Shown: piece by piece, positions 26,629 through 35,549 of the stretch
How the letters are laid out: every line of letters begins with the position of its first letter
How positions within the stretch are numbered: position 1 is the first letter of the stretch
Program-made: the position numbers and the translations under genes
The notes under the pieces: generated by a model
The model's database searches: none
What the model saw: the letters and a program-made list of their open reading frames with translations, nothing else
What the model was told of the DNA's origin: nothing
Source of the DNA: Burkholderiales bacterium
GTDB taxonomy: Bacteria > Pseudomonadota > Gammaproteobacteria > Burkholderiales > Burkholderiaceae_D
NCBI GenBank assembly: GCA_947451925.1
Contig: CANGAW010000004.1
Span: forward strand, 1-64,000
Length of the DNA stretch: 64,000 nucleotides
Reading direction: 5' to 3'

Positions 26629-27300
26629 TCACGCCGCCGAATAATCAAAAACCTGATTACCCGTCCGTGAATTGATTTGCACATTGAAAGACACAATGAC
26701 TCTGTCCTTGTCGCCTTCGTAAGCCATGGCCTTGTGCGGCAAGTAGGAGGGAAAGAGCACCAGCATGCCTTCTTCTGGCTGAATGTCTACAGTGTTTTTC
26801 TGCAGATAAGCATTACCCATGTCCATATAAGCCCCAGCCTGAAACTGGCTATACGGGCCATAAAAGCGGGTAGCGCCATTTAATTCAGCTAGCCCGGGAT
26901 GCGTCGCACGCTTGGCTGCATCATCAATCTGCACATAGTAAACACCCGACCATGAGCAGTTACCGTGGGTGTGCACATCATGAAAGGCATGGCCATTTTG
27001 AATCTGAAACCAACAGCCGGCGAAGCGCAAATCCAGTGACAGCTTGCCAGCCGGCCAGGCCTGGGCATTGACCTGTTTGGCCACGCCTTGCACAGCACCG
27101 GCAATAAACTGAATCAGGCTACTAAACTCGGGCAGCTCGATACGACTTAGCAGGTCGTCCGGGCTGGCGTAAAAGTTTTTGCGCTGCTCGCCTTCTAGGG
27201 CCATGCGTATCGCATTGAAAGCGCGCACCAAAACCGGGTTGATGCTGGCCGCATCAGGGCAGCGCTGGATTTCCAGCGGCACAGGCCATAGTGTCTGCAT
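26629..27300 (-). CDS. Putative 2OG-Fe(II) oxygenase
   Basis: A 223-residue protein of the putative 2OG-Fe(II) oxygenase type often annotated as TIGR02466-like. A double-stranded beta-helix core is suggested by the iron-ligand segment HDVHTHGNCSWSGVYYVQ, the distal FPSYLPHKAMAYEGDKDRV with the second His, and the Arg for 2-oxoglutarate in DRVIVSFN. Its ATG overlaps the stop of the MocA-like gene by one base (TAATG), making it the last gene of the cox transcript. Its role there is not known from Cox biology. A duplicated 3' fragment lies at 25360-25487. Confidence 0.75.
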   Translation of the reverse strand: MQTLWPVPLEIQRCPDAASINPVLVRAFNAIRMALEGEQRKNFYASPDDLLSRIELPEFSSLIQFIAGAVQGVAKQVNAQAWPAGKLSLDLRFAGCWFQIQNGHAFHDVHTHGNCSWSGVYYVQIDDAAKRATHPGLAELNGATRFYGPYSQFQAGAYMDMGNAYLQKNTVDIQPEEGMLVLFPSYLPHKAMAYEGDKDRVIVSFNVQINSRTGNQVFDYSAA

Positions 27301-27980
27301 TAGACAGTGACCGTCGCTGCGTCAGGCATGCTCAGTTTCCAGCCGGTGCGTTTTTCAAAAGCGGCGATGTCGTCGGGGGTGTCGAGGTCGATGATGAAAC
27401 GGTCATTATTGGTGATGAGTTTGTGCACCATGGCCGGATTGGCATCAATAAATTTGCGGCAGCCTATGTTCTTGCCCGTCTCCAGCATCTCTGCAATGAC
27501 TTCACCGGAAAATGCCACGGGGTTGCCGCGCTGGCCGTTCACTTCGGGGTACACCACGCTGGTGCCTGGCGGACGTTTCTTGTAGGCGGCAATCAGTTCG
27601 GTCAGCTCTGCACTGCCTACCAGTGGCTGGTCGGCCAATACAACCAGCACCAGATCAAATTTTGTCCCCAGCGCTGCAAGGCCCAGCTTCACCGAAGACT
27701 GCTGGCCTTCTTGCGGTTGCGGATTGCGCACCACCGTCACAGGAAAGGTCTCAACGGCCGGCTCGATCTGTTCATGATAGTAGCCAGTGACGACCACCAC
27801 TTCATCAATACCACCGCCGCTCATGGCGATCAGGTGGCGGTTAATCAGTGGCACGCCCTGTAATTTGAGCATGCACTTTGGCACGCCACCCATACGCGAG
27901 CCTTCACCGGCTGCCAGCAATACGGCACCAACCCGCAGACGATCATACAAACCACCGCCGCCCTTCATCATGCATCCCAT
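27300..27980 (-). CDS. mocA: MocA-like molybdenum cofactor cytidylyltransferase
   Basis: A 226-residue nucleotidyltransferase. The N-terminal motif VLLAAGEGSRMGGVPKCMLKL binds CTP/GTP phosphates and LVLVVLADQPLV carries the metal-binding Asp. The MocA group converts Mo-molybdopterin to the cytosine dinucleotide form, which CO dehydrogenase and other hydroxylases require. Its position 25 bases after coxE, in the same direction, fits supply of cofactor to CoxL. ATGs at 27980 and 27968 are both possible. A less likely alternative is a sugar- or CTP-transferase of unrelated pathway. Confidence 0.82.
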   Translation of the reverse strand: MGCMMKGGGGLYDRLRVGAVLLAAGEGSRMGGVPKCMLKLQGVPLINRHLIAMSGGGIDEVVVVTGYYHEQIEPAVETFPVTVVRNPQPQEGQQSSVKLGLAALGTKFDLVLVVLADQPLVGSAELTELIAAYKKRPPGTSVVYPEVNGQRGNPVAFSGEVIAEMLETGKNIGCRKFIDANPAMVHKLITNNDRFIIDLDTPDDIAAFEKRTGWKLSMPDAATVTV

Positions 27981-28005
27981 TTTCCACCTCTTTGTAAACT
28001 AATCG

Positions 28006-29190
28006 TTAACTCAGCTTCACCAGGTTTTCCAGGCTCTGCAAATTATTAATTGCCATGAATTCGCTAATCAAATGCCGGCTTTGCAGTATGGCTTCTGATC
28101 CCGGCTCTTCCTTGTTCGGATGCAGCCAGAATAACTTGGCACCCCGCTGTCTGATGGCGCGGATGGCGCGCTCTGTATCAGCCGGCGGATCGGTGTCATA
28201 ACCATCCGACAAAACATACACTAAATCACGCGAGCCGAGCGCGCGCCCGACGTGCACCTTCAGAAAGGTTTCGAGATTGGTGGCGATTTTGGTGCCGCCC
28301 CCAAAACCAAACGTCACGGCATTGATTTTTTCCTGCACACGGCCGCTGTTGCTCTTCAATAGTGGCGTTATCTCGGCCAAGCGGGTGTGAAATACAAACA
28401 CACGCGCGTGCAGTATCTGGCAGAACGCGCGGCCTATGCGCAAAAAAAACTGGGCGTGGGACTCCATCGATTTGCTCACATCTACCAGCACATACACGCG
28501 CGGCATAATCTGGTCGCGCTGCTTGCGCTTGAGCTTTAACAGCTCTCCACCGGTGGCCAGCCCTTGCCGTATCGTCGCAGGCAAATCGATGCGCTGCTGC
28601 TTGTGCGTCACACGCCATTTGCGCATGAGTTTTTTGCGCAGGCGTTTTTCCAGCGGAGCGATCAAGGCTTCCAACTGAGCGACATCTTCCGGCAACCATT
28701 TTTTGAAATCCTGATGCAAGGGGTCGACCTTGCTCGCGCCACCCATCGCTTTCGGGCTTTCTGCCCCTTCACCACTGCCCCCATCAAAATCCAGCCCCAC
28801 CGTTGGCTTGGCCGCGTCGGTTGGCGCATCCATGCCGGCATGCATCTGCTCAACCAACTGTTTCAAGGATTTGGATTTTTTTTGCGTGCTGGCGCTGCGT
28901 GTGCTGCCGCGGATTTTATGCGGGTACCAGAAGGTGTCAAACAAGTCCGGATATTTGCGCCACTGCTCGGCCGTTGAACAAGCAATGCCGCGCCAACAGG
29001 CTTTCAGACTTTTGTGCTGTGCAGTTTCAACCCGCATGCAAATGCGCAGCATGGCATCAAGTTCGGCTAAGCCAATGAGGAAACCGTGCTCGCGCAGATA
29101 GCTGGCAAAGCCGCGTATCTGCGTCGTCGGCAACTCGGCCTGCAAGTGCGCAGGCACGTTATCAGCGGAGGTCGCCGGCGATGCCAACAT
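28006..29190 (-). CDS. coxE: CoxE, VWA-domain CO dehydrogenase maturation protein
   Basis: About 394 residues. The N-terminal part is the CoxE helical region (RGFASYLREHGFLIGLAELD), followed by a basic linker and a C-terminal von Willebrand A domain with the MIDAS motif DVSKS, then FGFGGGTKI and VLSDGYDTDPP. CoxE works with the AAA+ protein CoxD in post-translational assembly of the Mo-Cu site. The start at 29190 is chosen behind GGTGGGGATCG and overlaps the coxD stop by 29 bases; 29229 (longer) and a GTG at 29157 are alternatives. Confidence 0.88.
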   Translation of the reverse strand: MLASPATSADNVPAHLQAELPTTQIRGFASYLREHGFLIGLAELDAMLRICMRVETAQHKSLKACWRGIACSTAEQWRKYPDLFDTFWYPHKIRGSTRSASTQKKSKSLKQLVEQMHAGMDAPTDAAKPTVGLDFDGGSGEGAESPKAMGGASKVDPLHQDFKKWLPEDVAQLEALIAPLEKRLRKKLMRKWRVTHKQQRIDLPATIRQGLATGGELLKLKRKQRDQIMPRVYVLVDVSKSMESHAQFFLRIGRAFCQILHARVFVFHTRLAEITPLLKSNSGRVQEKINAVTFGFGGGTKIATNLETFLKVHVGRALGSRDLVYVLSDGYDTDPPADTERAIRAIRQRGAKLFWLHPNKEEPGSEAILQSRHLISEFMAINNLQSLENLVKLS

Positions 29191-30076
29191 CGATCCCCAC
29201 CCTGCTTTCGGACTGCAGCTTGGCGACAATTTCGGTACCCATCTGCCATTGGTCGGAACGGGTCTTTAACAACGCCGACAGGCAAGAGCGAATCATGGCC
29301 GGATCGTCCGGCATGCTGTCCTGTTTCATTGCACACAAGACGCGCACCCAATCCAGCGTCTCGGCAATGCCCGGCACTTTTTCCAGATCTTGCTTGCGCA
29401 GCTTTTGCACAAAACTGACTGCCTGCTGCACTAGCATCAGATTCGCTTCTGGCACCAGTTTTTTGACGATTTCTATTTCACGCGGCAGCGTTGGATAATC
29501 CACATAGTGATACAGGCAACGCCGGCGCAAAGCGTCCGACAAGTCACGCGTGCCGTTACTGGTCAGGATCACAATCGGATGCGAAGCGGCCTTGATGGTG
29601 CCGAGTTCGGGCACCGAGATCTGAAACTCGCCCAGCACTTCCAGCAGATAGGCTTCAAAGGACTCATCGGCACGATCGATCTCGTCAATCAACAGTACCG
29701 CTGGCTGCTCAGAGGTAATGGCCTGCATCAGCGGACGTTTGAGTAAAAATTCTTCCGTAAACAGATCTTGCCGCAGGCTGGATGTCGCGCCCTTTTCGGC
29801 TTCGCGCAAACGTATTTCCAGCAATTGCTTGCTGTAATTCCATTCGTAGACGGCCTGATTCAGATCCAGACTTTCGTGGCATTGCAGACGAAACAGCGGA
29901 CGCTTGAGCCCTGTCGACAAGGCTTGTGCGATGGCTGTCTTGCCAACGCCAGCTTCACCTTCCAACAACAAGGGCCGGTCCAGCGCCAGCGCCATCCACA
30001 CCAGTGTGGCCAGACTATCGTCGACCACATAGCCGGAGGCGTCGAGCAGGTGAGTGATTTCTGATTGAAGGATCAT
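29162..30076 (-). CDS. coxD: CoxD, MoxR-type AAA+ ATPase
   Basis: A 304-residue AAA+ protein: Walker A GEAGVGKTAIAQ, Walker B VLLIDEIDRA, sensor 1 VILTSNGTRDLSD, and the MoxR-like C-terminal lid. In Oligotropha CoxD is needed for sulfuration and copper insertion at the CO dehydrogenase active site. The start is preceded not by a purine-rich ribosome-binding site but by a run of ten C (ten G on the plus strand, 30083-30092). It is separated from coxG by a 149-base gap holding an inverted pair of repeats, unlike the rest of the operon. Confidence 0.9.
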   Translation of the reverse strand: MILQSEITHLLDASGYVVDDSLATLVWMALALDRPLLLEGEAGVGKTAIAQALSTGLKRPLFRLQCHESLDLNQAVYEWNYSKQLLEIRLREAEKGATSSLRQDLFTEEFLLKRPLMQAITSEQPAVLLIDEIDRADESFEAYLLEVLGEFQISVPELGTIKAASHPIVILTSNGTRDLSDALRRRCLYHYVDYPTLPREIEIVKKLVPEANLMLVQQAVSFVQKLRKQDLEKVPGIAETLDWVRVLCAMKQDSMPDDPAMIRSCLSALLKTRSDQWQMGTEIVAKLQSESRVGIDVGIAGDLR

Positions 30077-30082
30077 TTGTTC

Positions 30083-30092
30083 GGGGGGGGGG
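30083..30092. other. G10 homopolymer where the coxD ribosome-binding site should be
   Basis: Ten consecutive G on the plus strand (ten C on the coding strand) end six bases before the coxD ATG. It is the longest G/C homopolymer I noticed in the window and displaces the Shine-Dalgarno region. Such tracts slip during replication, so length may vary between cells; an assembly error is the mundane alternative. Confidence 0.6.
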
Positions 30093-30100
30093 TAACAATT

Positions 30101-30198
30101 GAAGACAGTGGATCCCGGCCTGCGCCGGGATGACGTTTACGGGGCTCGGTGGCTGTATCTCGTCATCCCGGCGCAGACCGGGACCCAGTGTCTTTCAT
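30101..30198. repeat. Head-to-head pair of hairpin repeats inside the cox operon
   Basis: Copy 1, 30101-30135, reads GAAGACAGTGGATCCCGG...CCGGGATGACG. Copy 2, 30161-30198, is inverted: CGTCATCCCGG...CCGGGACCCAGTGTCTTTC. Each forms its own hairpin, and together they can fold into one stem of about 35 base pairs with a ~25-base loop. The pair fills the gap between coxG and coxD. Related copies are at 10132-10168 and 14547-14592. Confidence 0.8.
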
Positions 30199-30225
30199 CA
30201 ATGACGAAAAACCATCAGTAAAAAC

Positions 30226-30831
30226 TCAAGCCTTCTTGCCAAACAATCCGCCAAAGAAGTTCTTGATCAGCATCCATGCAATCGCCAGACCGTTCAACTC
30301 CGTTACAGCTGCTGGTGCCGCAGCAGGGGCAGCGGTTTCAGCAGAGGCACTTGCACCAACAGCAGGTGTTGCCGGTGCCAGGGCCATGGCCTTGATTTCG
30401 AAGTTACCGGCAAACTGGGCCAGAATCATGTCGGAGACCGAGGTCATCATGCGGCCGCCAAACTGCGCAAACTTGCCGTTGACGATGACGTCGGCTTTAC
30501 CCAGCAAGCTGGTGGTGCCGTCTGGTCCTGCTTGCAGGGTGGCTGTCAACTCCATTGATGCTGACGAGCCGCCCTTGTCAGAGCCTTTGCCCATCAGCTT
30601 GATGGTGAAGGCGCTGGCATCAATTGCCAGTAACTCGATTTCACCGGCAAAGGCCGCGGTCGCTGGTCCTACTTTGACCTTGACCGAGCCTTTGTAGTGA
30701 GTCTCATCCGTCTTCTCGGTGATCGCAGCGCCCGGCATGCAAGTGGCCAGATCTGTCACATCCGACAGGATGGTCCAGCAAGCCGCCAGCGGCGCTTTAA
30801 TCGGGTAATTCTTATCCAGCGTTACTTGCAT
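30226..30831 (-). CDS. coxG: CoxG, SRPBCC-domain CO dehydrogenase membrane-association protein
   Basis: A 201-residue protein. Residues 1-150 are the CoxG/SRPBCC fold (DKNYPIKAPLAACWTILSD, CMPGAAITEKTDETHYKGS, MILAQFAGNFEIKAMA). An Ala/Pro-rich linker follows, then a short amphipathic, positively ended tail (AWMLIKNFFGGLFGKKA) suited to membrane contact. CoxG recruits CO dehydrogenase to the inner membrane and is thought to help pass electrons to quinones. It lies 13 bases downstream of coxL. Confidence 0.9.
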   Translation of the reverse strand: MQVTLDKNYPIKAPLAACWTILSDVTDLATCMPGAAITEKTDETHYKGSVKVKVGPATAAFAGEIELLAIDASAFTIKLMGKGSDKGGSSASMELTATLQAGPDGTTSLLGKADVIVNGKFAQFGGRMMTSVSDMILAQFAGNFEIKAMALAPATPAVGASASAETAAPAAAPAAVTELNGLAIAWMLIKNFFGGLFGKKA

Positions 30832-30844
30832 AATTCACTTTCTT

Positions 30845-33244
30845 TTATGAAGTCAGGCCGTGGGCCTTGAGTGTTTTCCAGATACGGTAAGACGTGTGCG
30901 GCATATCCAGATGGGTCACACCCAGATGCGCAAACGCGTCCACCATGGCCGAGGTAAAGGTCGGGATGCTGCCCACGTGCGGGGATTCAGCCACGCCTTT
31001 GGCGCCGATAGGATGATGCGGTGATGGTGTCACCGTAAAGTCCGTTTCCCAATGTGGCGTCTCAACGGAAGTCGGCAGGAAGTAATCCATCAGGCTGTTG
31101 CCCTGAATATTACCTTGCTCATCAAACGACAGCAGCTGGCCCATGGCAACGGCAAAACCTTCGGTCAGGCCACCATGAATCTGGCCTTCGATGATCATCG
31201 GATTGATACGGGTGCCGCAATCGTCGAGCGCATAGAAGCGGCGGATTTTGGTCTCGCCCGTGCCCTTGTCGATATCGACCACGCACAGGTAAATACCAAA
31301 CGGGAAAGTGAAGTTCGGTGGATCGTAGTAATGCACCGCTTCGAGTCCCGGCTCCAGACCGGCTGGTGGCTGGTTGTAAGCAGCCCATGCGATCTCGGTC
31401 ATGGTCTTGAACTTTTCGCCCTCACCCTTGACCTTGAAGCGGTCGATTTCCCATTCCAGATCGTTCTCGCCGACTTCGAGCAAGTGCGCCGCGATCTTCT
31501 TGGCTTTTGCATGAATCTTGCGCGCAGCCAGTGCAATGGCAGCCCCTGCAACCGGAGTGGAACGTGAACCATAGGTACCCAGGCCATACGGCGCGGTATT
31601 GGTGTCGCCCTCTTCGATCTGAATCACTTCCGAAGGAATACCGAGTTCGGTGGCAATGATCTGCGCATAGGTTGTCTGGTGGCCCTGACCTTGCGTGATC
31701 GTTCCCATGCGGGCAATCGCGCTGCCGGTCGGGTGAATGCGAATCTCGCAGGAGTCGAACATGCCGACACCGAGAATGTCGCAGATTTTCGACGGACCAG
31801 CGCCGACGACTTCGGTGAAGGTCACCAGACCGATACCCATCAAGGTCGGGCAGTTCGGGTCGGCACGTTTAACTGCCTGCTCTGCACGCAGGGCTTTGTA
31901 ATCCACAGCGTCGAGTACTTGCTCAAGTGCGGTGTGATAGTCACCCGAGTCATATTCAAAACCGAAAGCCGAGGTGTACGGGAACTGTTCTTTCTTGATG
32001 AAATTCTTGCGGCGAATCTCGGCTTTGTCCATGCCCAGTTTTTGCGCCAGCACGTCCACCATGCGCTCGACCAGATACACCGCTTCCGTCACACGGAAGG
32101 AGCAACGGTAAGCAACGCCACCCGGTGCCTTGTTGGTATATACACCCTTGACGGAGCAGTGTGCTGCCGGAATGTCATAGGAACCGGAGCAGATGTGGAA
32201 CATACCAGCCGGGAATTTGGTTGGGTCAGCACACGCATCAAACGCGCCGTGGTCGGCAATGACATTGACACGCAAGCCCTGAATTTTACCGTCGGCAGTG
32301 GCGGCGATTTCACCGTCCATGTGATAGTCGCGGGCAAAGGCGGTGGAGGACAGATTTTCAATCCGGTCTTCTACCCACTTGACTGGGCGACCCAGCACAA
32401 TCGAAGCCACAATCGCGCAAACATAACCCGGATAAATACCAACCTTGTTACCGAAGCCGCCGCCAATGTCTGGCGAGATGATGCGCACTTTGGATTCAGG
32501 AATACCCGACAACATCGAGACCACGGTACGGACAACGTGCGGTGCCTGGCTGGTGATGTAGGTGGTCAGTTCGCCGCGAATCGGATCAAAGGAAGCGACA
32601 CAACCGCAGGTCTCGAGCGGGCAAGGATGCACGCGTGGATAGAGCAGGTTTTCCTGTACGACGACGTCGGCGTTTTTAAAGGCTTCGTCAGTCGCTTCTT
32701 TATCGCCCGCATCCCAGGTAAAGATATGGTTGTGGTGTTCACGCTTGCCGTGTGCGCCTTCGGTTTTGCCAACCAGATCTTCGCGCAGTACCGGTGCGTC
32801 TGGCAGCAGTGCTTTGAACGGGTCGATGACAACCGGCAGCTCTTCGTATTCGATTTCAACGGCTTCGATGGCGTCCGCAGCAATGTAACGATCTTCTGCA
32901 ATGACGATGGCAACTTCCTGCATCTGGAAGTGGACTTTTTCATCCGCCAGCACAGCGGCGACGTCGCCAGCCAGTGTCGGCATCCAGTGCAATTTCAAAG
33001 GCTTCAGATCTTCTGCGGTCAACACCGCGATCACGCCGGGAATGGCGAGTGCACGTTCTTTATTGATACTTTTGATACGAGCATGGGCCAGTGGTGAGCG
33101 CACGATATCCATGTGCAGCATGCCCGGCATTTTCACGTCATCGACGTAGTTACCTTTGCCTTGGATGAAGCGTGCGTCTTCCTTGCGCAGGCGTGAATCG
33201 CCCATGCCCTGCAGGGCGGCCTTACGGTCCAGTGGTGCATTCAT
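30845..33244 (-). CDS. coxL: CoxL, form I aerobic carbon monoxide dehydrogenase large subunit
   Basis: A 799-residue Mo-Cu subunit that oxidises CO to CO2. The form I active-site loop AYRCSFR is present at 32093-32113 with the copper-ligand Cys near residue 381; form II and other hydroxylases lack it. The catalytic Glu is in GAKGVAESPHVG, and GGGFGNKVGIYPGY and YGSRSTPVAG are further Moco contacts. Length and sequence follow the Oligotropha enzyme closely throughout. It has no Tat signal, so it is cytoplasmic, unlike the two IorB-type proteins in this window. The start at 33244 follows GGAGAATCCT. Order coxM-coxS-coxL is also that of form I. Confidence 0.96.
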   Translation of the reverse strand: MNAPLDRKAALQGMGDSRLRKEDARFIQGKGNYVDDVKMPGMLHMDIVRSPLAHARIKSINKERALAIPGVIAVLTAEDLKPLKLHWMPTLAGDVAAVLADEKVHFQMQEVAIVIAEDRYIAADAIEAVEIEYEELPVVIDPFKALLPDAPVLREDLVGKTEGAHGKREHHNHIFTWDAGDKEATDEAFKNADVVVQENLLYPRVHPCPLETCGCVASFDPIRGELTTYITSQAPHVVRTVVSMLSGIPESKVRIISPDIGGGFGNKVGIYPGYVCAIVASIVLGRPVKWVEDRIENLSSTAFARDYHMDGEIAATADGKIQGLRVNVIADHGAFDACADPTKFPAGMFHICSGSYDIPAAHCSVKGVYTNKAPGGVAYRCSFRVTEAVYLVERMVDVLAQKLGMDKAEIRRKNFIKKEQFPYTSAFGFEYDSGDYHTALEQVLDAVDYKALRAEQAVKRADPNCPTLMGIGLVTFTEVVGAGPSKICDILGVGMFDSCEIRIHPTGSAIARMGTITQGQGHQTTYAQIIATELGIPSEVIQIEEGDTNTAPYGLGTYGSRSTPVAGAAIALAARKIHAKAKKIAAHLLEVGENDLEWEIDRFKVKGEGEKFKTMTEIAWAAYNQPPAGLEPGLEAVHYYDPPNFTFPFGIYLCVVDIDKGTGETKIRRFYALDDCGTRINPMIIEGQIHGGLTEGFAVAMGQLLSFDEQGNIQGNSLMDYFLPTSVETPHWETDFTVTPSPHHPIGAKGVAESPHVGSIPTFTSAMVDAFAHLGVTHLDMPHTSYRIWKTLKAHGLTS

Positions 33245-33289
33245 AGGATTCTCCGAATTTTATGGTTCGTTTTATTGTTGGCTGTCGGC

Positions 33290-33787
33290 TCAGGCTGCAA
33301 CCGGCTTGGCGGCGTCTTCCTGGATTTTTTTGGCTGCGTACTGCACGGCCTTGACGATGTTCTGGTAACCGGTGCAGCGGCACAGATTGCCCGACATGCC
33401 CATGCGGATTTCTTCTTCGTTTGGATTCGGGTTGTCTTGCAAGAAGCGGTAAGCGCGGGTCAGCATGCCCGGTGTGCAGAAGCCGCATTGCAGACCGTGT
33501 TCTTTATAAAAACCTTCTTGCACGGCGTGCAGCACACCGCCATTGGCCAGACCTTCAACGGTGGTAATGTCGCTGCCTTCGCATTGCACTGCAAAGCAGG
33601 TGCAGGATTTAACCGACTTGCCGTCGATGTCGACTGTGCAGGCACCACAGTGACTGGTTTCGCAACCAATATGCGCGCCAGTCAAGTTAAGTTTTTCACG
33701 CAGAAAATGCACCAGCAAGGTACGGGACTCAACGGCTTCTTCTACTTTTTTGCCATTGATGTTCATGGAGACGACTTGTTTGCTCAT
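33290..33787 (-). CDS. coxS: CoxS, 2Fe-2S subunit of CO dehydrogenase
   Basis: A 165-residue protein with the plant-type cluster site ([13 protein letters not shown] ... SCTC) and the helical-domain site (CGFCTPGML ... [13 protein letters not shown]). It carries electrons from the Mo-Cu site in CoxL to the FAD in CoxM. Starts with [19 protein letters not shown] and is spaced 20 bases from coxM and 45 from coxL in one transcript. It lacks an export signal, matching a cytoplasmic enzyme. Confidence 0.95.
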   Translation of the reverse strand: MSKQVVSMNINGKKVEEAVESRTLLVHFLREKLNLTGAHIGCETSHCGACTVDIDGKSVKSCTCFAVQCEGSDITTVEGLANGGVLHAVQEGFYKEHGLQCGFCTPGMLTRAYRFLQDNPNPNEEEIRMGMSGNLCRCTGYQNIVKAVQYAAKKIQEDAAKPVAA

Positions 33788-33807
33788 TGGATTTCCTCCG
33801 AAATTAA

Positions 33808-34671
33808 TTATTTGCAGCGGGCCAGCGCCGCTGTGATTGCACGTTTGGTCATTTCGCCAGCCATCGCGGTTTTGTACTCGGCGTCACCACGCAAGTCTTC
33901 GGCCGGATCGCAAATAGCGCGCACGGCATTGGCCACGTCATCTAACAGCGCCGGGGTAATTTCTTTGCCAATCATCAGCTGCTCGGCGGCGCTTGCACGC
34001 ATGGCCATTGGCGCGACATTGGTCAGACCGATGCTGACGTGGGCCACCTTATTGCCACTCATTTGCAAAACAACCGCGGCAGCAGCAGTCGCCCAGTCGC
34101 CGGTCTTGCGTTTTAATTTGTTGTAGGCGTAGCCGGTGTTGGCAGCAAATGGCGCGACTTCAATCGAAGTCAGGATTTCGTCTTCGGCCATGTCCGTCAT
34201 GTAGGTGCCGTGGAAAAAATCGACTGCCTTGACTGTACGAATGCCATTCGGGCCTTGCAACACGAAAGTGGCGTCCAGCGCCATGGCAATGGCAGGGTGA
34301 TCATTGGCCGGGTCGCCGTGGGCGATATCACCACCGATGGTGCCGCGGTTGCGCACTTGCGGGTCCGCGATCAGCTTGGCGGCCTCCGGCAAGAGCGGCA
34401 CTTTGTGCAACAGCAAATCGGAATACAGGACTTCATTTTCCGTCGTCATCGCGCCAATCTTGATGACGCCGCCTTCTTCCCTGATGCCACGCAGCTCGGG
34501 GATACGATTGAGATCGATCAGGTTGGCTGGTTCGGTAAAGCGCAGCTTCATCATCGGCAGCAGGCTGTGACCACCAGCGAGCAGCTTTGCTTCGTCGCCA
34601 AATTTGCTTAATAAGGCTATGGCTTCAACCACTGTCTTGGGGCAGTGGTAATCAAATGACGGTGGAATCAT
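33808..34671 (-). CDS. coxM: CoxM, FAD subunit of CO dehydrogenase
   Basis: A 287-residue flavoprotein of the CO-dehydrogenase FAD-binding family. The FAD pyrophosphate loops are visible as [15 protein letters not shown] and [20 protein letters not shown], and the C-terminal CO_deh_flav_C domain follows. It passes electrons from CoxS to the quinone pool. It is the first gene of the cox operon; its ATG has the strong ribosome-binding site AAGGAG. The 200-base region upstream is shared with a divergent membrane-protein gene, so the cox promoter must lie there, but no convincing -35/-10 pair was found. Confidence 0.95.
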   Translation of the reverse strand: MIPPSFDYHCPKTVVEAIALLSKFGDEAKLLAGGHSLLPMMKLRFTEPANLIDLNRIPELRGIREEGGVIKIGAMTTENEVLYSDLLLHKVPLLPEAAKLIADPQVRNRGTIGGDIAHGDPANDHPAIAMALDATFVLQGPNGIRTVKAVDFFHGTYMTDMAEDEILTSIEVAPFAANTGYAYNKLKRKTGDWATAAAAVVLQMSGNKVAHVSIGLTNVAPMAMRASAAEQLMIGKEITPALLDDVANAVRAICDPAEDLRGDAEYKTAMAGEMTKRAITAALARCK

Positions 34672-34871
34672 GCAGTTCTCCTTGTTGTTTTTCGGCTTGG
34701 CGCTTTGATTGGGCGCTTTACGTATTTGTTGTTCGTTTTAACGCTTGCTGCCATGTTGAACTGGCAAATTTTCCCGGCTTCAATACCAACCAACTCATTT
34801 AAAAACTTGTTCGACTTTTTGTGACTGTTGAGTTATGGTAACATCAAATACACGATATAGCACAAACGCAT

Positions 34872-35549
34872 ATGAGCGCAATTAAAAATAAATCAAATAA
34901 TCTGGTCAGCCTGCTACTGCTGATACTGGTTGCCTTAACGCTCTGGCTGGTACGCGGTGTGGGGGATGGTGACGGGCACCTGATGCTGATGACATTGACT
35001 GGCGTGGCCAGTGGTTCCCTGCTGCTGGGACTACTACGGCCGCAACGTGTTGGCCTGTCACCCCCGAATGTAATGCTGACTCTCGGCATAGGTGGCATGT
35101 TGCTGGGCTTGCTGTGGGATGGTTTGCAAACACCGCTGGCAATGATTGAAGCACTGTGCGTGGCCAGCAACCACTATGATTTATTCGAATCGATGCAATT
35201 TCACATGCGTCTGTTGCCCGGCATGCACTTGATGATGGTGGCCGGCGGACTGGCCGCCATTCCTGCTTTGCGTGTACTGCGCCCCGAATGCCGCCGCTTA
35301 TGTTCGATGCTGACGCAAAACATCCTCTGTTCGAGCTGGATGCTAATCGGCATGACTTTGGGTGCGACGGTATTCGTGCAGTCCATACGCTCGGTTAACG
35401 GCCTTTCACTGGACCGCATGTTGGGTGGGATGTTTACCGGGATGGTGTGGGGTATGGCTATCAGTGTTGGCGCTTATCGGCTGTTTTTTATTTTCAGTGA
35501 CAGGATGGAGATGCGCAAACACAGACTCGCTGCCATGCCACCAATGTGA
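34872..35549 (+). CDS. Membrane protein of unknown function, divergent from cox operon
   Basis: A 225-residue protein with about six hydrophobic helices (for example LVSLLLLILVALTLWLV near the start and WMLIGMTLGATVFVQ later). The sequence HYDLFESMQFHMRLLPGMHLMMVAGG in the middle places three His and several Met in or beside a helix, which could bind metal or heme. It does not resemble CoxC/CoxH MHYT sensors or CoxK in motifs. I do not recognise a family. Its divergent promoter shared with coxM makes a link to CO metabolism possible but unproven. Confidence 0.7.
   Translation: MSAIKNKSNNLVSLLLLILVALTLWLVRGVGDGDGHLMLMTLTGVASGSLLLGLLRPQRVGLSPPNVMLTLGIGGMLLGLLWDGLQTPLAMIEALCVASNHYDLFESMQFHMRLLPGMHLMMVAGGLAAIPALRVLRPECRRLCSMLTQNILCSSWMLIGMTLGATVFVQSIRSVNGLSLDRMLGGMFTGMVWGMAISVGAYRLFFIFSDRMEMRKHRLAAMPPM

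Noticed and set aside
31679..33097. Long 472-codon open frame on the plus strand opposite coxL
   Set aside because: It is the antisense shadow of a GC-rich gene with excellent family match; no ribosome-binding site or recognisable domain.
30845..33244. Large subunit as xanthine dehydrogenase or form II CoxL-like protein
   Set aside because: AYRCSFR is the form I CO dehydrogenase motif and the operon has coxG, coxD and coxE.
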